From contig NZ_JBHRUG010000009.1 in assembly GCF_042646605.1 (NCBI RefSeq), forward strand, positions 124,001-188,000: a DNA stretch of 64,000 nucleotides, written 5' to 3'. Below, piece after piece: positions 28,565 through 37,426 of the stretch; the stretch's first letter is position 1; the number at the start of each line of letters is the position of its first letter. The position numbers and the translations under genes are program-made. A model generated the notes under the pieces. It made no database searches, was not told the DNA's origin, and saw only the letters and a program-made list of their open reading frames with translations. This stretch comes from Litchfieldella rifensis. GTDB lineage: Bacteria; Pseudomonadota; Gammaproteobacteria; Pseudomonadales; Halomonadaceae.

Positions 28565-28585
28565 AAGCGGCGTTCAGGAGACGAC

Positions 28586-29668
28586 ATGACGGCCAAGGAG
28601 TGGCTGGTGCTTTCACGACTGCCGGGGCTGGGGCCACGGCGTTTGGCCGAGTTGGCGGCGCGTTGCCCGAGCTGGCCCCAGGGGTGGCTGGCGTTGTTGT
28701 CCGACGAGGCCCGCCAGGCCCTGCGGCTGTGGCTCGATCATCCCCGCCGCAGTCCGCTGCAGGTGGAAAGCGATGCGCTGGAAGCCTGGCTGGCCGCAAG
28801 TCCGGCGCATGATCTGCTGCATCCCGATCATCCCGCCTGGCCGGCACTGCTCCGCGAACTGCCCGATCCACCTCCCGTGCTGTGGGCGGCTGGCGATCTG
28901 GAGGCGCTGGCACCGCCGGCACTGGCCATCGTCGGTTCGCGTCGCCCCACCCGCGACGGATTGGGCAATGCCGCCCGTTTCGGTGGTGAGCTGGCCGAGC
29001 GTGGCTGGTGCGTGGTCAGCGGTCTGGCGCTGGGGATCGATGGTTGCGCCCAACGCGCGGCCCTTGACGCCCACGGCCGCAGCGTGGCGGTATTGGGATG
29101 CGGGGTGGATATCGTCTATCCGCCGCGCCACGGCGAGCTCTATCATCGCCTGCTCGCCGAGGGCGGGCTGATCCTCTCCGAGCATCCGCCGGGGACGCGT
29201 GCTCGACCGGCTTTCTTCCCGCGCCGCAACCGTATCGTGACCGGGCTGGCGTTGGGCGTGCTGGTCGTCGAGGCCGCCGAGAAGAGCGGATCGCTGGTCA
29301 GCGCACGACTGGCCATGGAGCAGAACCGGGAGGTCTTCGCCTTGCCCGGTTCGCTGCACAATCCTCAGGCGCGGGGCTGCCTGGGGCTGATTCGCCAGGG
29401 GGCGGTACTGGTCACCCGCATCGACGAGATCCTCGCCGAACTCGGACACTGGGCGGGCAGTATGCCGTCAGCCACTCTGCCCGGTGTCACCAGGCCGGTC
29501 GACGAAGATCCCATGCTGGGCTGGCTCAGCGACACCCCGACGCCACTGGATGCCCTGGTCACCCTGACCGGCGAGGATGTGACGAGTTGTCAGTTGCGGT
29601 TGCTGGAACTGGAGCTCGAGGGCCGGGTGACCCAGGCGGCAGGCGGGTGGATACGCCTGCCCGGGTAG
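28586..29668 (+). CDS. dprA: DNA-processing protein DprA
   Basis: A 360-residue RecA loader for incoming single-stranded DNA in transformation. The Rossmann fold shows GSRRPTRDGLGNAARFG, SGLALGIDGCAQRAAL and the conserved GSGLVSAR-type block EKSGSLVSARLAMEQ. An N-terminal helix-hairpin segment (LPGLGPRRLAELAA) and a C-terminal winged-helix tail are also present. With pilW in the window this fits a possible natural-transformation capacity, though no competence genes besides these are seen. Confidence 0.96.
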   Translation: MTAKEWLVLSRLPGLGPRRLAELAARCPSWPQGWLALLSDEARQALRLWLDHPRRSPLQVESDALEAWLAASPAHDLLHPDHPAWPALLRELPDPPPVLWAAGDLEALAPPALAIVGSRRPTRDGLGNAARFGGELAERGWCVVSGLALGIDGCAQRAALDAHGRSVAVLGCGVDIVYPPRHGELYHRLLAEGGLILSEHPPGTRARPAFFPRRNRIVTGLALGVLVVEAAEKSGSLVSARLAMEQNREVFALPGSLHNPQARGCLGLIRQGAVLVTRIDEILAELGHWAGSMPSATLPGVTRPVDEDPMLGWLSDTPTPLDALVTLTGEDVTSCQLRLLELELEGRVTQAAGGWIRLPG

Positions 29669-29788
29669 AAGAGCCCGACGTTGGTGAATGGCTGTTCCTT
29701 CGCGACGATCACTCGCGCCCGACAGGCGTCGGGCCATGTTAAACTATTGTCTTTTGAGACGAATGGCCTGATCGAGGAGCATGTCCCC

Positions 29789-30346
29789 ATGAGTGATACC
29801 GCTGCCATCGAGACCGCAGTGACGGCCTTGCGCGCCGGTGGGGTGATCGCCTATCCCACCGAAGCGGTGTGGGGCCTGGGCTGCGACCCCGACAATGATC
29901 AGGCCTTGGCGGCGCTGTTGCGGCTCAAGCAACGTGACCCCGCCAAGGGAATGATCCTGATCGCCGGGGATATTGCCCAGTTGAGCCCGTGGCTGAGCGA
30001 CTTGCCGTACGCGCTGCATGCTCCGCTGGTGGCGAGCTGGCCGGGGCCCACTACCTGGCTGGTACCCGATAACGGTCGTACCCATCCGTTGCTGCGCGGC
30101 GGTCATGACGGCGTGGCCTTGCGGGTCAGCGACCATCCCCTGGTGGCCGAGTTATGTGCCGCTTTCGGCGGTCCCATCGTCTCGACTTCGGCCAACCATG
30201 CCGGCGAGCCGCCGGCCATGACAGCCGATGAGGTTCGTCAGCGCTTCGGCACGCAGCTCGCTGCCATCGTCGACGGCCCACTCGGGGGGTATGAGCGCCC
30301 CAGCACCATACGTGACCTGAGGAGCGGCCGTATCCTGCGCGCTTGA
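29789..30346 (+). CDS. tsaC: Threonylcarbamoyl-AMP synthase
   Basis: A 185-residue YrdC/Sua5-domain enzyme making the TC-AMP intermediate of tRNA t6A37 from Thr, bicarbonate and ATP. The motif GGVIAYPTEAVWGLGCDP and the later KRDPAKGMI / STSANHAGEPP blocks are characteristic. Length matches TsaC, without the Sua5 extension. TcdA, acting two steps later on the same base, is also encoded in this window. Confidence 0.95.
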   Translation: MSDTAAIETAVTALRAGGVIAYPTEAVWGLGCDPDNDQALAALLRLKQRDPAKGMILIAGDIAQLSPWLSDLPYALHAPLVASWPGPTTWLVPDNGRTHPLLRGGHDGVALRVSDHPLVAELCAAFGGPIVSTSANHAGEPPAMTADEVRQRFGTQLAAIVDGPLGGYERPSTIRDLRSGRILRA

Positions 30347-30381
30347 TCCCCTGTATTTACCGATTGATTGCCGGAGGCCCT

Positions 30382-31317
30382 GTGGCTCATCCTCATCTCG
30401 ATGCCGTCAAGACCTATTTGCTCGACCTCCAGGACCGTCTGTGCCGACAGCTTGCCACCGAGGACGGCGCCGCCGATTTCCGCGAGGATGCCTGGGAGCG
30501 TCCGGAGGGGGGCGGAGGACGTTCACGAGTGATCGAGAACGGTGCGCTGTTCGAGAAGGGCGGCGTCAACTTCTCGCATGTCCACGGGGATCGACTCCCT
30601 CCCTCGGCCACCGCTGCACGCCAGGAGCTTGCCGGACGCAGCTTCCATGCGGTAGGGGTGTCCTGGGTGCTGCACCCGTTCAATCCTCATGTGCCGACCA
30701 GCCACGGCAATGTGCGCTTCTTCATCGCCGAGAAGGAAGGGGAGGCGCCGGTTTGGTGGTTCGGTGGCGGTTATGACCTGACCCCCTTCTATCCGGTGCT
30801 TGAGGATGTGGTGCACTGGCATCGTGTCGCCAAGCAGGCCTGCGACCCCTTCGGTGACGACGTCTACGCCCGTTACAAGGCCTGGTGCGACGAGTATTTC
30901 TATCTCAAGCATCGTGACGAGACTCGCGGGGTGGGCGGGCTGTTCTTCGACGATCTGAATGCGGGCGGCTTCGAGACCTGTTTTGCCTTTCAGCGCTCGG
31001 TCGGCGACAGCTTCCTCGACGCCTACCTGCCCATCGTGCGTCGCCGCCGCGATACGGCCTATGGGCAGCGCGAGCGCGATTTCCAGCTCTATCGTCGCGG
31101 GCGCTATGTGGAGTTCAACCTGGTGTGGGACCGCGGTACCCTGTTCGGCCTGCAGAGCGGCGGGCGCACCGAATCGATCCTGATGTCGATGCCACCCCTG
31201 GCCACCTGGCAGTATGGCTGGATTCCCGAGCCAGGGAGTCCGGAAGACATCCTCTATCGTGATTATTTGCGTCCGCGTGACTGGCTGGGCGAATCCTCGT
31301 CGGGAGAACCATCATGA
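30382..31317 (+). CDS. hemF: Oxygen-dependent coproporphyrinogen III oxidase
   Basis: A 311-residue enzyme of haem synthesis that decarboxylates coproporphyrinogen III using O2. Signature GVSWVLHPFNPHVPTSHGNVRFF and WWFGGGYDLTPFYP are intact, with RGVGGLFFDDLN later. GTG 30382, preceded by GGAGG, is preferred; a TTG at 30343 would overlap the tsaC stop. It overlaps aroE by four bases. Confidence 0.95.
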   Translation: MAHPHLDAVKTYLLDLQDRLCRQLATEDGAADFREDAWERPEGGGGRSRVIENGALFEKGGVNFSHVHGDRLPPSATAARQELAGRSFHAVGVSWVLHPFNPHVPTSHGNVRFFIAEKEGEAPVWWFGGGYDLTPFYPVLEDVVHWHRVAKQACDPFGDDVYARYKAWCDEYFYLKHRDETRGVGGLFFDDLNAGGFETCFAFQRSVGDSFLDAYLPIVRRRRDTAYGQRERDFQLYRRGRYVEFNLVWDRGTLFGLQSGGRTESILMSMPPLATWQYGWIPEPGSPEDILYRDYLRPRDWLGESSSGEPS

Positions 31318-32126
31318 CCGATCGTTACTGTGTCTTCGGCCATCCGGTAGGCCATTCCAGGTCGCCGCAGATTCACGCCGCCTTCGCCGAGCAGAGCGGG
31401 GAGGCCATCACCTACACCGCCATCGAGGCGCCGCTGGACGACTTCGCCGGCGCCTGGCGGGCCTTCGTCGCCGCGGGAGGATGTGGGGCCAATGTCACCG
31501 TGCCGTTCAAGGAAGACGCCTTCCGGCTTTGCGATACCCTGAGCGCCCGTGCCCGACGCGCCGGGGCGGTGAACACCCTGATACTGGGCGACAATGGCCA
31601 GACCTACGGCGATACCACCGACGGCGTGGGCCTGGTACGCGATCTCGCGCAGCATGGCGTGAACCTGGCCGGCGCACGCATTCTGGTGCTGGGGGCCGGC
31701 GGGGCGGTGCGTGGCGTGCTCGAGCCGTTATTGACAGCGCAGCCGGCCAGTCTGCTGGTCGCCAATCGTACCGCTGAAAAAGCCGTCAGCCTGGCGGCGG
31801 ATTTCAGCGACCTGGGTGCGATTCGCGGCGGCGGCTTCGAGGCCGTGGAAGGCCCCTTCGAGGTGGTGATCAACGGCACCAGCGCGAGCCTCGCCGGCGA
31901 CCTGCCGCCGCTGCCCGACGACCTCTTCGCGGCCACCGCCACCGCCTATGACATGATGTACGGGGCCGAGCCCACGGTCTTCCTGCGGTGGGCCCTCGAG
32001 CGTGGTGCTCGTCCGATCGACGGCCTGGGCATGCTGGTCGAGCAGGCCGCCGAAGCGTTCTTCCAATGGCGCCACAAGCGTCCCGATACCGCACCGGTGC
32101 TGGCGAGCCTGCGCGCGTCGCTATAG
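31314..32126 (+). CDS. aroE: Shikimate dehydrogenase
   Basis: A 270-residue NADPH-dependent enzyme of aromatic amino-acid synthesis. Substrate-site motif VFGHPVGHSRSPQIH at the N-terminus, catalytic Lys in NVTVPFKEDAF, the NADP loop LVLGAGGAVRGVLEPL and NRTAEKA are seen. Last gene of the tsaC-hemF-aroE group, as in Pseudomonas. Confidence 0.97.
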   Translation: MTDRYCVFGHPVGHSRSPQIHAAFAEQSGEAITYTAIEAPLDDFAGAWRAFVAAGGCGANVTVPFKEDAFRLCDTLSARARRAGAVNTLILGDNGQTYGDTTDGVGLVRDLAQHGVNLAGARILVLGAGGAVRGVLEPLLTAQPASLLVANRTAEKAVSLAADFSDLGAIRGGGFEAVEGPFEVVINGTSASLAGDLPPLPDDLFAATATAYDMMYGAEPTVFLRWALERGARPIDGLGMLVEQAAEAFFQWRHKRPDTAPVLASLRASL

Positions 32127-32139
32127 CGGGAGGTGCTGG

Positions 32140-32397
32140 TCAGCGCTTCTTGACGTACAGCCCAACCGTGCACAGCGCCAGGCCCAGCACCGACAGCAGC
32201 ATGCCGCCGTTGACCAGCCAGGGAAATCGCTCCAGCCAGGAAACGAAGGGCTGGGGGGTGTCGCGGCAGACGCCCTCCAGGTAGTCCCAGTGCCCGCCGG
32301 CCAGGGTACAGGCACGCACGTCGCCGAGCTCCCAGAAATACACGCCCATCAGGATCAGGATGGGTGCCAACAGCAGTAGCATGCCGAGTCGTAGCAT
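32140..32397 (-). CDS. Small membrane protein, unknown
   Basis: An 85-residue protein with two hydrophobic segments (residues 3-21 and about 61-80) and a short central region with two cysteines (ACTLAGGHWDYLEGVC) likely facing the periplasm, where they could form a disulfide. It ends in a basic KKR tail. I do not recognise the family. It follows the M48 peptidase gene by nine bases and may be co-transcribed with it. Confidence 0.65.
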   Translation of the reverse strand: MLRLGMLLLLAPILILMGVYFWELGDVRACTLAGGHWDYLEGVCRDTPQPFVSWLERFPWLVNGGMLLSVLGLALCTVGLYVKKR

Positions 32398-32406
32398 TCG
32401 CTTTCC

Positions 32407-33201
32407 TTAACCGGGTCTTGAGCAGTTGGGGCGCTTGCCGGCGCTACTCGCCTGCTCATAGCGTGCCAACGCCTCGTTCATGCCGGCTTGCAGGTCATCG
32501 ATGCGCTGGCCATGGCTGGGGTGGGTGGACATCCACACCGGGGGCTGCCCATTCGAGGCCGCGCTCATGTTCTCCCACAGCGTGAGGCTGGCGCGGGGAT
32601 CGAAGCCGGCATCGGCCATCAGGTTGAGGCCAAGGATATCGGCCTCGCTCTCGTGACGGCGCGAGAACGGCAACAGAATGCCGTACTGGGCGCCGGCACC
32701 GAGCAGGCCGAGCATCTGCTCGTTCTGGATGCCGGCGGTAGACTGCAGTACCGACAGGCCCAACTGGGTGGCCGACTGTGTCGAGACCCGTTCGTTGGCG
32801 TGGTTGGCCAGCACATGGGAGATCTCATGGCCGATCACCGCCGCGAGCTGATCCTGGTTGGTCGCGATGTCGAGTAGCCCGGTGTTGATGCCCATGTAGC
32901 CGCCGGGGAGGGCGAAGGCGTTGGCTGAGTCGTCCTCGAAGACCCGAATCTGCCAGTTCTGCGCGCGCTGCTGCTGGGGAAGTTCCGCTACCAGGGCACT
33001 GGCCACGCATTCGGCGTAGCGATGCGTGGCGCCACCGACGGCCGGCAGTTCCTGCTGATACTGATTGAAGGCCTGCTGCCCCATCTGGTTGAGCTGCTCG
33101 TCGGAGTAGAGGGTCAGTTGCTGGCGACCTGTCGGTGAACTGGTGCAGGCGGCCAGGCTGATGCAGAGCGCGCCCATGGCGAGTCGGGAGATCCAGCGCA
33201 T
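32407..33201 (-). CDS. M48-family metallopeptidase lipoprotein
   Basis: A 264-residue zinc protease with a lipobox (ISLAAC at residues 14-19), so probably tethered to the outer membrane on the periplasmic side. The zinc motif HEISH lies in AAVIGHEISHVLANH and the third ligand in RRHESEADILG. It resembles LoiP/YcaL, which take part in outer-membrane quality control. ATG 33201 gives the signal peptide. Confidence 0.92.
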   Translation of the reverse strand: MRWISRLAMGALCISLAACTSSPTGRQQLTLYSDEQLNQMGQQAFNQYQQELPAVGGATHRYAECVASALVAELPQQQRAQNWQIRVFEDDSANAFALPGGYMGINTGLLDIATNQDQLAAVIGHEISHVLANHANERVSTQSATQLGLSVLQSTAGIQNEQMLGLLGAGAQYGILLPFSRRHESEADILGLNLMADAGFDPRASLTLWENMSAASNGQPPVWMSTHPSHGQRIDDLQAGMNEALARYEQASSAGKRPNCSRPG

Positions 33202-33315
33202 GCGGTTGTCCTCGTCGTGTCCAGCGCAAGAGCGATTGGACGAAAGCGGATGAATGTGCCACAAGATACCCCGAAACCGGTACAGGTCAACCATCGCGGT
33301 TCACGGGAGGAACAT

Positions 33316-34185
33316 ATGGATGCCGAGCTATCCCAGCGCTTGCTGGAGCTTCTCGAACGCGCCGAACAGTGGCTGCCGCCGTCGCCCCAGGCGGTGGATT
33401 GGGGGCGCGACATCGCCGCCCTGTGGCAGCGTCACGCGCTGGGGGGGCGACTGGTACCGGTGGCGGTGCGCGATGCGGTGACGCTCGACGATCTGCTGGG
33501 CGTGGAGCGCCAGAAACAGGCGTTGCTCGCCAATACCCGAGCCTTTCTGGAGGGATTTCCCGCCAACCACGCCCTGCTGTGGGGGGCGCGTGGCAGCGGC
33601 AAGTCGTCGATGGTGCGTGCCTTGCTCAACTCCCTGGCGCCACAGGGTCTGCGTCTGATCCAGGTCGATCGCCACGATCTGGCCGGGCTGCCGGTGCTGG
33701 TGCAGCAGCTTAGCGATGAGAGGCATCGCTTCGTGGTCTATTGCGACGACCTGTCCTTCGAGGGCAATGACGATGCCTACAAGGCGCTCAAGAGCGTCCT
33801 GGACGGCACGCTGACCGGGCCGCCGGAGAATGTGCTGCTCTATGCCACTTCCAACCGCCGCCACCTGCTGCCCGAATCGCTCGCCGACAACGAGGCCACC
33901 CGCCTGGTGGGCGACGAACTGCATCATGGTGACGCCGTGGAGGAAAAGATCTCGCTGTCGGACCGTTTTGGTCTGTGGCTGGCCTTTCATCCGTTCAATC
34001 AGGCCACCTATCTGGAGGCTTGCCGGCATTGGGTGCGGCAACTCGGCGATGCCGCAGACTGGAATGCGGCGTCGCACGAGGAGGCGATTCGCTTCGCCAC
34101 CCTGCGCGGTGGGCGTAGCGGTCGCGCCGCCTGGCAGTTCGCCTGCCAGTGGGTCGGCCGCCAGCGGCTGGCCGGCCGTTCCTGA
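33316..34185 (+). CDS. DUF815-family AAA ATPase
   Basis: A 289-residue protein with Walker A LLWGARGSGKSSMV (near residue 95) and Walker B-like VVYCDDLSFE, plus the downstream block NVLLYATSNRRHLLPE typical of the DUF815 ATP-binding family. The fold is AAA+-related; the biological role is unknown. It starts after a GGGAGGAA ribosome site and is divergent from the M48 gene. Confidence 0.88.
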   Translation: MDAELSQRLLELLERAEQWLPPSPQAVDWGRDIAALWQRHALGGRLVPVAVRDAVTLDDLLGVERQKQALLANTRAFLEGFPANHALLWGARGSGKSSMVRALLNSLAPQGLRLIQVDRHDLAGLPVLVQQLSDERHRFVVYCDDLSFEGNDDAYKALKSVLDGTLTGPPENVLLYATSNRRHLLPESLADNEATRLVGDELHHGDAVEEKISLSDRFGLWLAFHPFNQATYLEACRHWVRQLGDAADWNAASHEEAIRFATLRGGRSGRAAWQFACQWVGRQRLAGRS

Positions 34186-34208
34186 GCCAAGCGGGAGTCA
34201 TCGAGATC

Positions 34209-35057
34209 ATGCGGCGAAGCGATGAGCAGACGCGTTTCTGGCAAGCCTCACAACTGGGCGGGGTTGAACTGCTGCATGCCCACTATGTCGAGCAGCGGTT
34301 TTCCCCCCACGTGCATTCCGGCTACGTCATCAACGTCATCGAGCAAGGCGGGCAACGCTTCCACCATAGAGGCAGCGAGCATCTCGCGTCGGTGGGGAGC
34401 ATGGTGTTGATCAATCCCGATGAAGTGCATACCGGTTCCAAGGCGCATGAAGCGGGCTGGAGTTATCGAGCCTGTTACCCGGAAGCCGAGCACATCCTTG
34501 AGGTGCTGAACGAGTTGGAACTGGCGCGGGGAGGACTGCCGACCTTCGCTGTCAGTGTGCTGCACGATGTCGAAGTGGCAGGGGCCTTCATGCGTCTGCA
34601 CCGGTTGCTGGAGAAGGGCTCCAGTGTCTTGCAGCAGCAGACGGTATGGCGCGAAGCCCTGCTGATGCTGTTTCAGCGTCATGCTCGCTTGCCGGGGGCA
34701 CCCGTCGCGGGCCGTGAACCAAGGGCAGTGAAGCTGGCCAGGGATTGCCTCGCCAACCGCCTGGTGGACCCTCCGTCGTTGGAGGAGTTGGGCGTGATGG
34801 TGGGACTCTCTCCCTTTCACTTTGCCCGTGTCTTTCGGCGTGCCACCGGGTTGCCACCCCATGCCTGGCTCAAGCAGCAGCGCCTGGAGCGGGCCCGCAC
34901 CCTGTTGAAACAGGGCTGGGCCCCGGCCTGGGTCGCCACGGAAGCGGGATTCGCCGACCAGAGCCATCTTTCCCGACAGTTCAAGCAGGCCTACGGCGTC
35001 GGCCCGGGCGCCTACCGCCAGGCCTGCGCAAGATCGTTCAAGACGCTGCCCCCCTAG
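34209..35057 (+). CDS. AraC-family transcriptional regulator, likely for azlCD
   Basis: A 282-residue regulator: an N-terminal cupin-type ligand domain (HVHSGYVINVIEQGGQRFHHRG ... LINPDEVHTG) and a C-terminal double helix-turn-helix (LEELGVMVGLSPFHFARVFRRATGLPPHAWL and WVATEAGFADQSHLSRQFKQAYG). It is 32 bp upstream of azlC on the same strand, so it probably controls that exporter in response to a small molecule, perhaps an amino acid. The ligand is inferred only from context. Confidence 0.9.
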   Translation: MRRSDEQTRFWQASQLGGVELLHAHYVEQRFSPHVHSGYVINVIEQGGQRFHHRGSEHLASVGSMVLINPDEVHTGSKAHEAGWSYRACYPEAEHILEVLNELELARGGLPTFAVSVLHDVEVAGAFMRLHRLLEKGSSVLQQQTVWREALLMLFQRHARLPGAPVAGREPRAVKLARDCLANRLVDPPSLEELGVMVGLSPFHFARVFRRATGLPPHAWLKQQRLERARTLLKQGWAPAWVATEAGFADQSHLSRQFKQAYGVGPGAYRQACARSFKTLPP

Positions 35058-35089
35058 GCCGGGCACGCTGCGAACAGGAGGTATTGCCC

Positions 35090-35821
35090 ATGTCCTGTTC
35101 GCGAGATTCCCGCACCCGGGAGCTTCTAGACGGTGCCCGTCATATCCTGCCGCTGCTTCTGGGGGCCATTCCGTTTGCCATTCTCTTCGGCAGCCTGGCG
35201 ATCGACGCCGGGCTTACGACCGCTCAAACGCTTGGCATGTCACTATTGGTCTTCGCCGGTGCGGCTCAGTTCGTCGCCATCACCCTATTGGCGGGGAGTG
35301 CCGGCGCCGCTGTCGTGCTGTCGACGACGCTGGTGATCAATTTGCGCCACCTGTTGTACAGTGCGGCACTGCAACCCCACGTACGGCATTTGCCATCTCG
35401 CTGGCGCGTGCTGCTGGCATTTTGGTTGACGGATGAGGCCTATGCCGTCGTGCAGCAGCGCTATGCCCGCGATGACGGTTCATCCTGCAAGCACTGGTTC
35501 TACCTGGGCTCGGCCTTGGCCATGTATGCCAACTGGCAACTGTTCACGCTGGTTGGCGTGCTCTTCGGTCAGCGAGTGCCGAACCTGACGGCCTGGGGGC
35601 TGGACTTTGCCATGCTGGCGACATTCATCGGCATCGTCGTGCCGACGCTGCGGAATCGGCCGAGTCTGGCCGCCGCGCTGGTTGCCGGTGGCACGGCGCT
35701 GGCAAGCCGCGACTTGCCTTTCCAGTCGGGGATGCTGGTGGCGGCAGTGGCGGGGATCGTCGTCGGTGTCCTGCTGGAGCGGCGTGCCGGGAACCGCCTG
35801 ACCGGGGAGGCGGCTCGATGA
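35090..35821 (+). CDS. azlC: AzlC-family branched-chain amino acid exporter, large subunit
   Basis: A 243-residue inner-membrane protein with about seven to eight helices. Family motifs are LPLLLGAIPFAILFGSLAIDAGLT and SLLVFAGAAQFVAITLL, then LVINLRHLLYSAAL. With AzlD it exports branched-chain amino acids or analogues. ATG 35090 follows an AGGAGG site (35076-35081). It overlaps azlD by four bases. Confidence 0.93.
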   Translation: MSCSRDSRTRELLDGARHILPLLLGAIPFAILFGSLAIDAGLTTAQTLGMSLLVFAGAAQFVAITLLAGSAGAAVVLSTTLVINLRHLLYSAALQPHVRHLPSRWRVLLAFWLTDEAYAVVQQRYARDDGSSCKHWFYLGSALAMYANWQLFTLVGVLFGQRVPNLTAWGLDFAMLATFIGIVVPTLRNRPSLAAALVAGGTALASRDLPFQSGMLVAAVAGIVVGVLLERRAGNRLTGEAAR

Positions 35822-36144
35822 ATCCGTGGTGGCTGATCCTCGGCATGCTGGCAATCACCTTCTCGATCCGCTATAGCCTGTTCGCCTGGCCGAACCTGCG
35901 CTTTCCGGTGTGGTTAAGTCAGGCGTTGCCCTATGTGCCGGTATCCGTTCTGACCGCCATCGTGGTGCCCGGACTCCTGATGCCGGAGGGCCGGTTGGCG
36001 CTAGACTGGGACAATGCCTATTTGCTTGCCGGCTTGGTCACCATCGCCATTGCGGCGCTCGGTCGACACTTGCTGGCTACCATCCTTGGCGGCCTGATGG
36101 TGTTCTTTGTGCTGCGCGGGCTGTTGGGACAACTACCGCTGTAA
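35818..36144 (+). CDS. azlD: AzlD-family amino acid exporter, small subunit
   Basis: A 108-residue membrane protein with three to four helices and the family pattern ITFSIRYSLFAWPNLRFPVWLSQALPYVPVSVLTAIVVPGLL. It overlaps azlC by four bases (ATGA), which implies coupled translation of a two-subunit transporter. Confidence 0.92.
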   Translation: MNPWWLILGMLAITFSIRYSLFAWPNLRFPVWLSQALPYVPVSVLTAIVVPGLLMPEGRLALDWDNAYLLAGLVTIAIAALGRHLLATILGGLMVFFVLRGLLGQLPL

Positions 36145-36156
36145 TGGCTGTCGCGC

Positions 36157-36786
36157 TCAGGTCTGGGGCTCGAGGCTGCCGTCCTCGCCCACGGCCAGGC
36201 GCACGGTGGGCATCCACAGGCCCGGCGGGAGGCTCACGCCCAGGCCACGCACGCCGCCGGGGGTGATCGCCAGTTCGCTGCCGGCGGGCAGTTCGCCACG
36301 GCTGGCGAGCTGGCTGGCCAGCTGTATCATGGGGGCTAGGCGCTGGCCGTCGTCGAGAACGTCGAAAGCCACCGGCAGGCGCAGGTTGGCGTCGTCGCCG
36401 GGGGTCAGCGCCACTCGCTCCGCGTAGCGGCCACTGACCGGCTCGGCGCCGGGAACGTCGAGGGTCCAGGCGAAGCCGTTGAGCTCCACCGGTGGCATGC
36501 CACTGGGCAGGCCCAGCCCCATGGCCAGGGTCGCCTGTATCGGCAGGCTGCCCATGCCCAGGCTGGAGGCGATCAGCGAGGTGATATCGCTGGTATCCAG
36601 GCCGGCGCGAATGGTGTAGGGACCGATACGCACGTCCTCGATGCCCAGCGACGTTACCGCCAGACGCATGGCGAACAGGCCGGTCTGCGGCAGCGCCAGG
36701 CAGCCGCCGAGCAGCAGGGCCAGGCACCAGGGCGCGAAGAGTCGCCAACGCGCCAGGCGTGGACATGAGAAGCGAGGGGCATGCAT
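36157..36786 (-). CDS. Predicted lipoprotein, unknown family
   Basis: A 209-residue protein. The signal segment ends LALLLGGC, a clear lipobox. The mature part has repeated beta-rich stretches (MRLAVTSLGIEDVRIGPYTIRAGLD; PVELNGFAWTLDVPGAEPVSGRYAERVALTPGDDANL) reminiscent of LEA/WHy-type or lipid-binding domains, but I cannot assign a family. It converges on azlD with 12 bp between them and diverges from the membrane-protein gene at 36949. Confidence 0.7.
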   Translation of the reverse strand: MHAPRFSCPRLARWRLFAPWCLALLLGGCLALPQTGLFAMRLAVTSLGIEDVRIGPYTIRAGLDTSDITSLIASSLGMGSLPIQATLAMGLGLPSGMPPVELNGFAWTLDVPGAEPVSGRYAERVALTPGDDANLRLPVAFDVLDDGQRLAPMIQLASQLASRGELPAGSELAITPGGVRGLGVSLPPGLWMPTVRLAVGEDGSLEPQT

Positions 36787-36948
36787 GGTGAGTGACTCCT
36801 GAAGTGTTGCCGCGTCGGGGCGCGCGCATTCTAGGGCCGCCACGCGCGACTGCCAAGCGATTTCGTTGTCTCCTGGCGCCAGCGATCTCCGAACATGGCT
36901 GGCATATCGCTTCACCGCTATTCTCGCCCTTGCTCGGGAGAGTTGATC

Positions 36949-37407
36949 ATGGCGAACCGATGGCGACCGCTGGTGGCTTATGTTGCCGCCGTGCTGGATG
37001 CCACACTGCTCGGGTCGATAGTGCAGACCCAGTTCAACCTGGCGGCACTCACGGCGCTGGGTGTCGAGATCTCGTGGGCTACGCGCCTGTCGACGACGGC
37101 CCGCGATCTGGTGGGCTTCACGCCACTGTATGGCAGCCTCGTCACCATCATGATGCTGGGCGCCATGCCGGCGGCCACCCTGGTCACCCGCCGGCTGGGG
37201 GGTGGCGCCTGGCCGATTCACGCGCTAGCGGCGGCGGTGGGGTTATGGGTGACGCTGTGGATCGTCGATACCCTGGCACCCATGCCGACCTTGATCGCGG
37301 CCACCCGCAGCGGGGAGGGCACACTGGCGATGATGGCGACCGCCGCCCTGGGTGGTTGGGGCTACGCCATCCTGGTGCACTCCCGGTGGGACGGGGTTTC
37401 AGCGTAA
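36949..37407 (+). CDS. Small polytopic membrane protein, unknown
   Basis: A 152-residue protein with four hydrophobic segments and a basic start (MANRWRP). I do not recognise the family. It is 19 bp upstream of the dehydrogenase-like gene and probably co-transcribed with it; a link in function is possible but not shown. Confidence 0.7.
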   Translation: MANRWRPLVAYVAAVLDATLLGSIVQTQFNLAALTALGVEISWATRLSTTARDLVGFTPLYGSLVTIMMLGAMPAATLVTRRLGGGAWPIHALAAAVGLWVTLWIVDTLAPMPTLIAATRSGEGTLAMMATAALGGWGYAILVHSRWDGVSA

Positions 37408-37426
37408 CCTGGCAAGAGGAAGTCAT

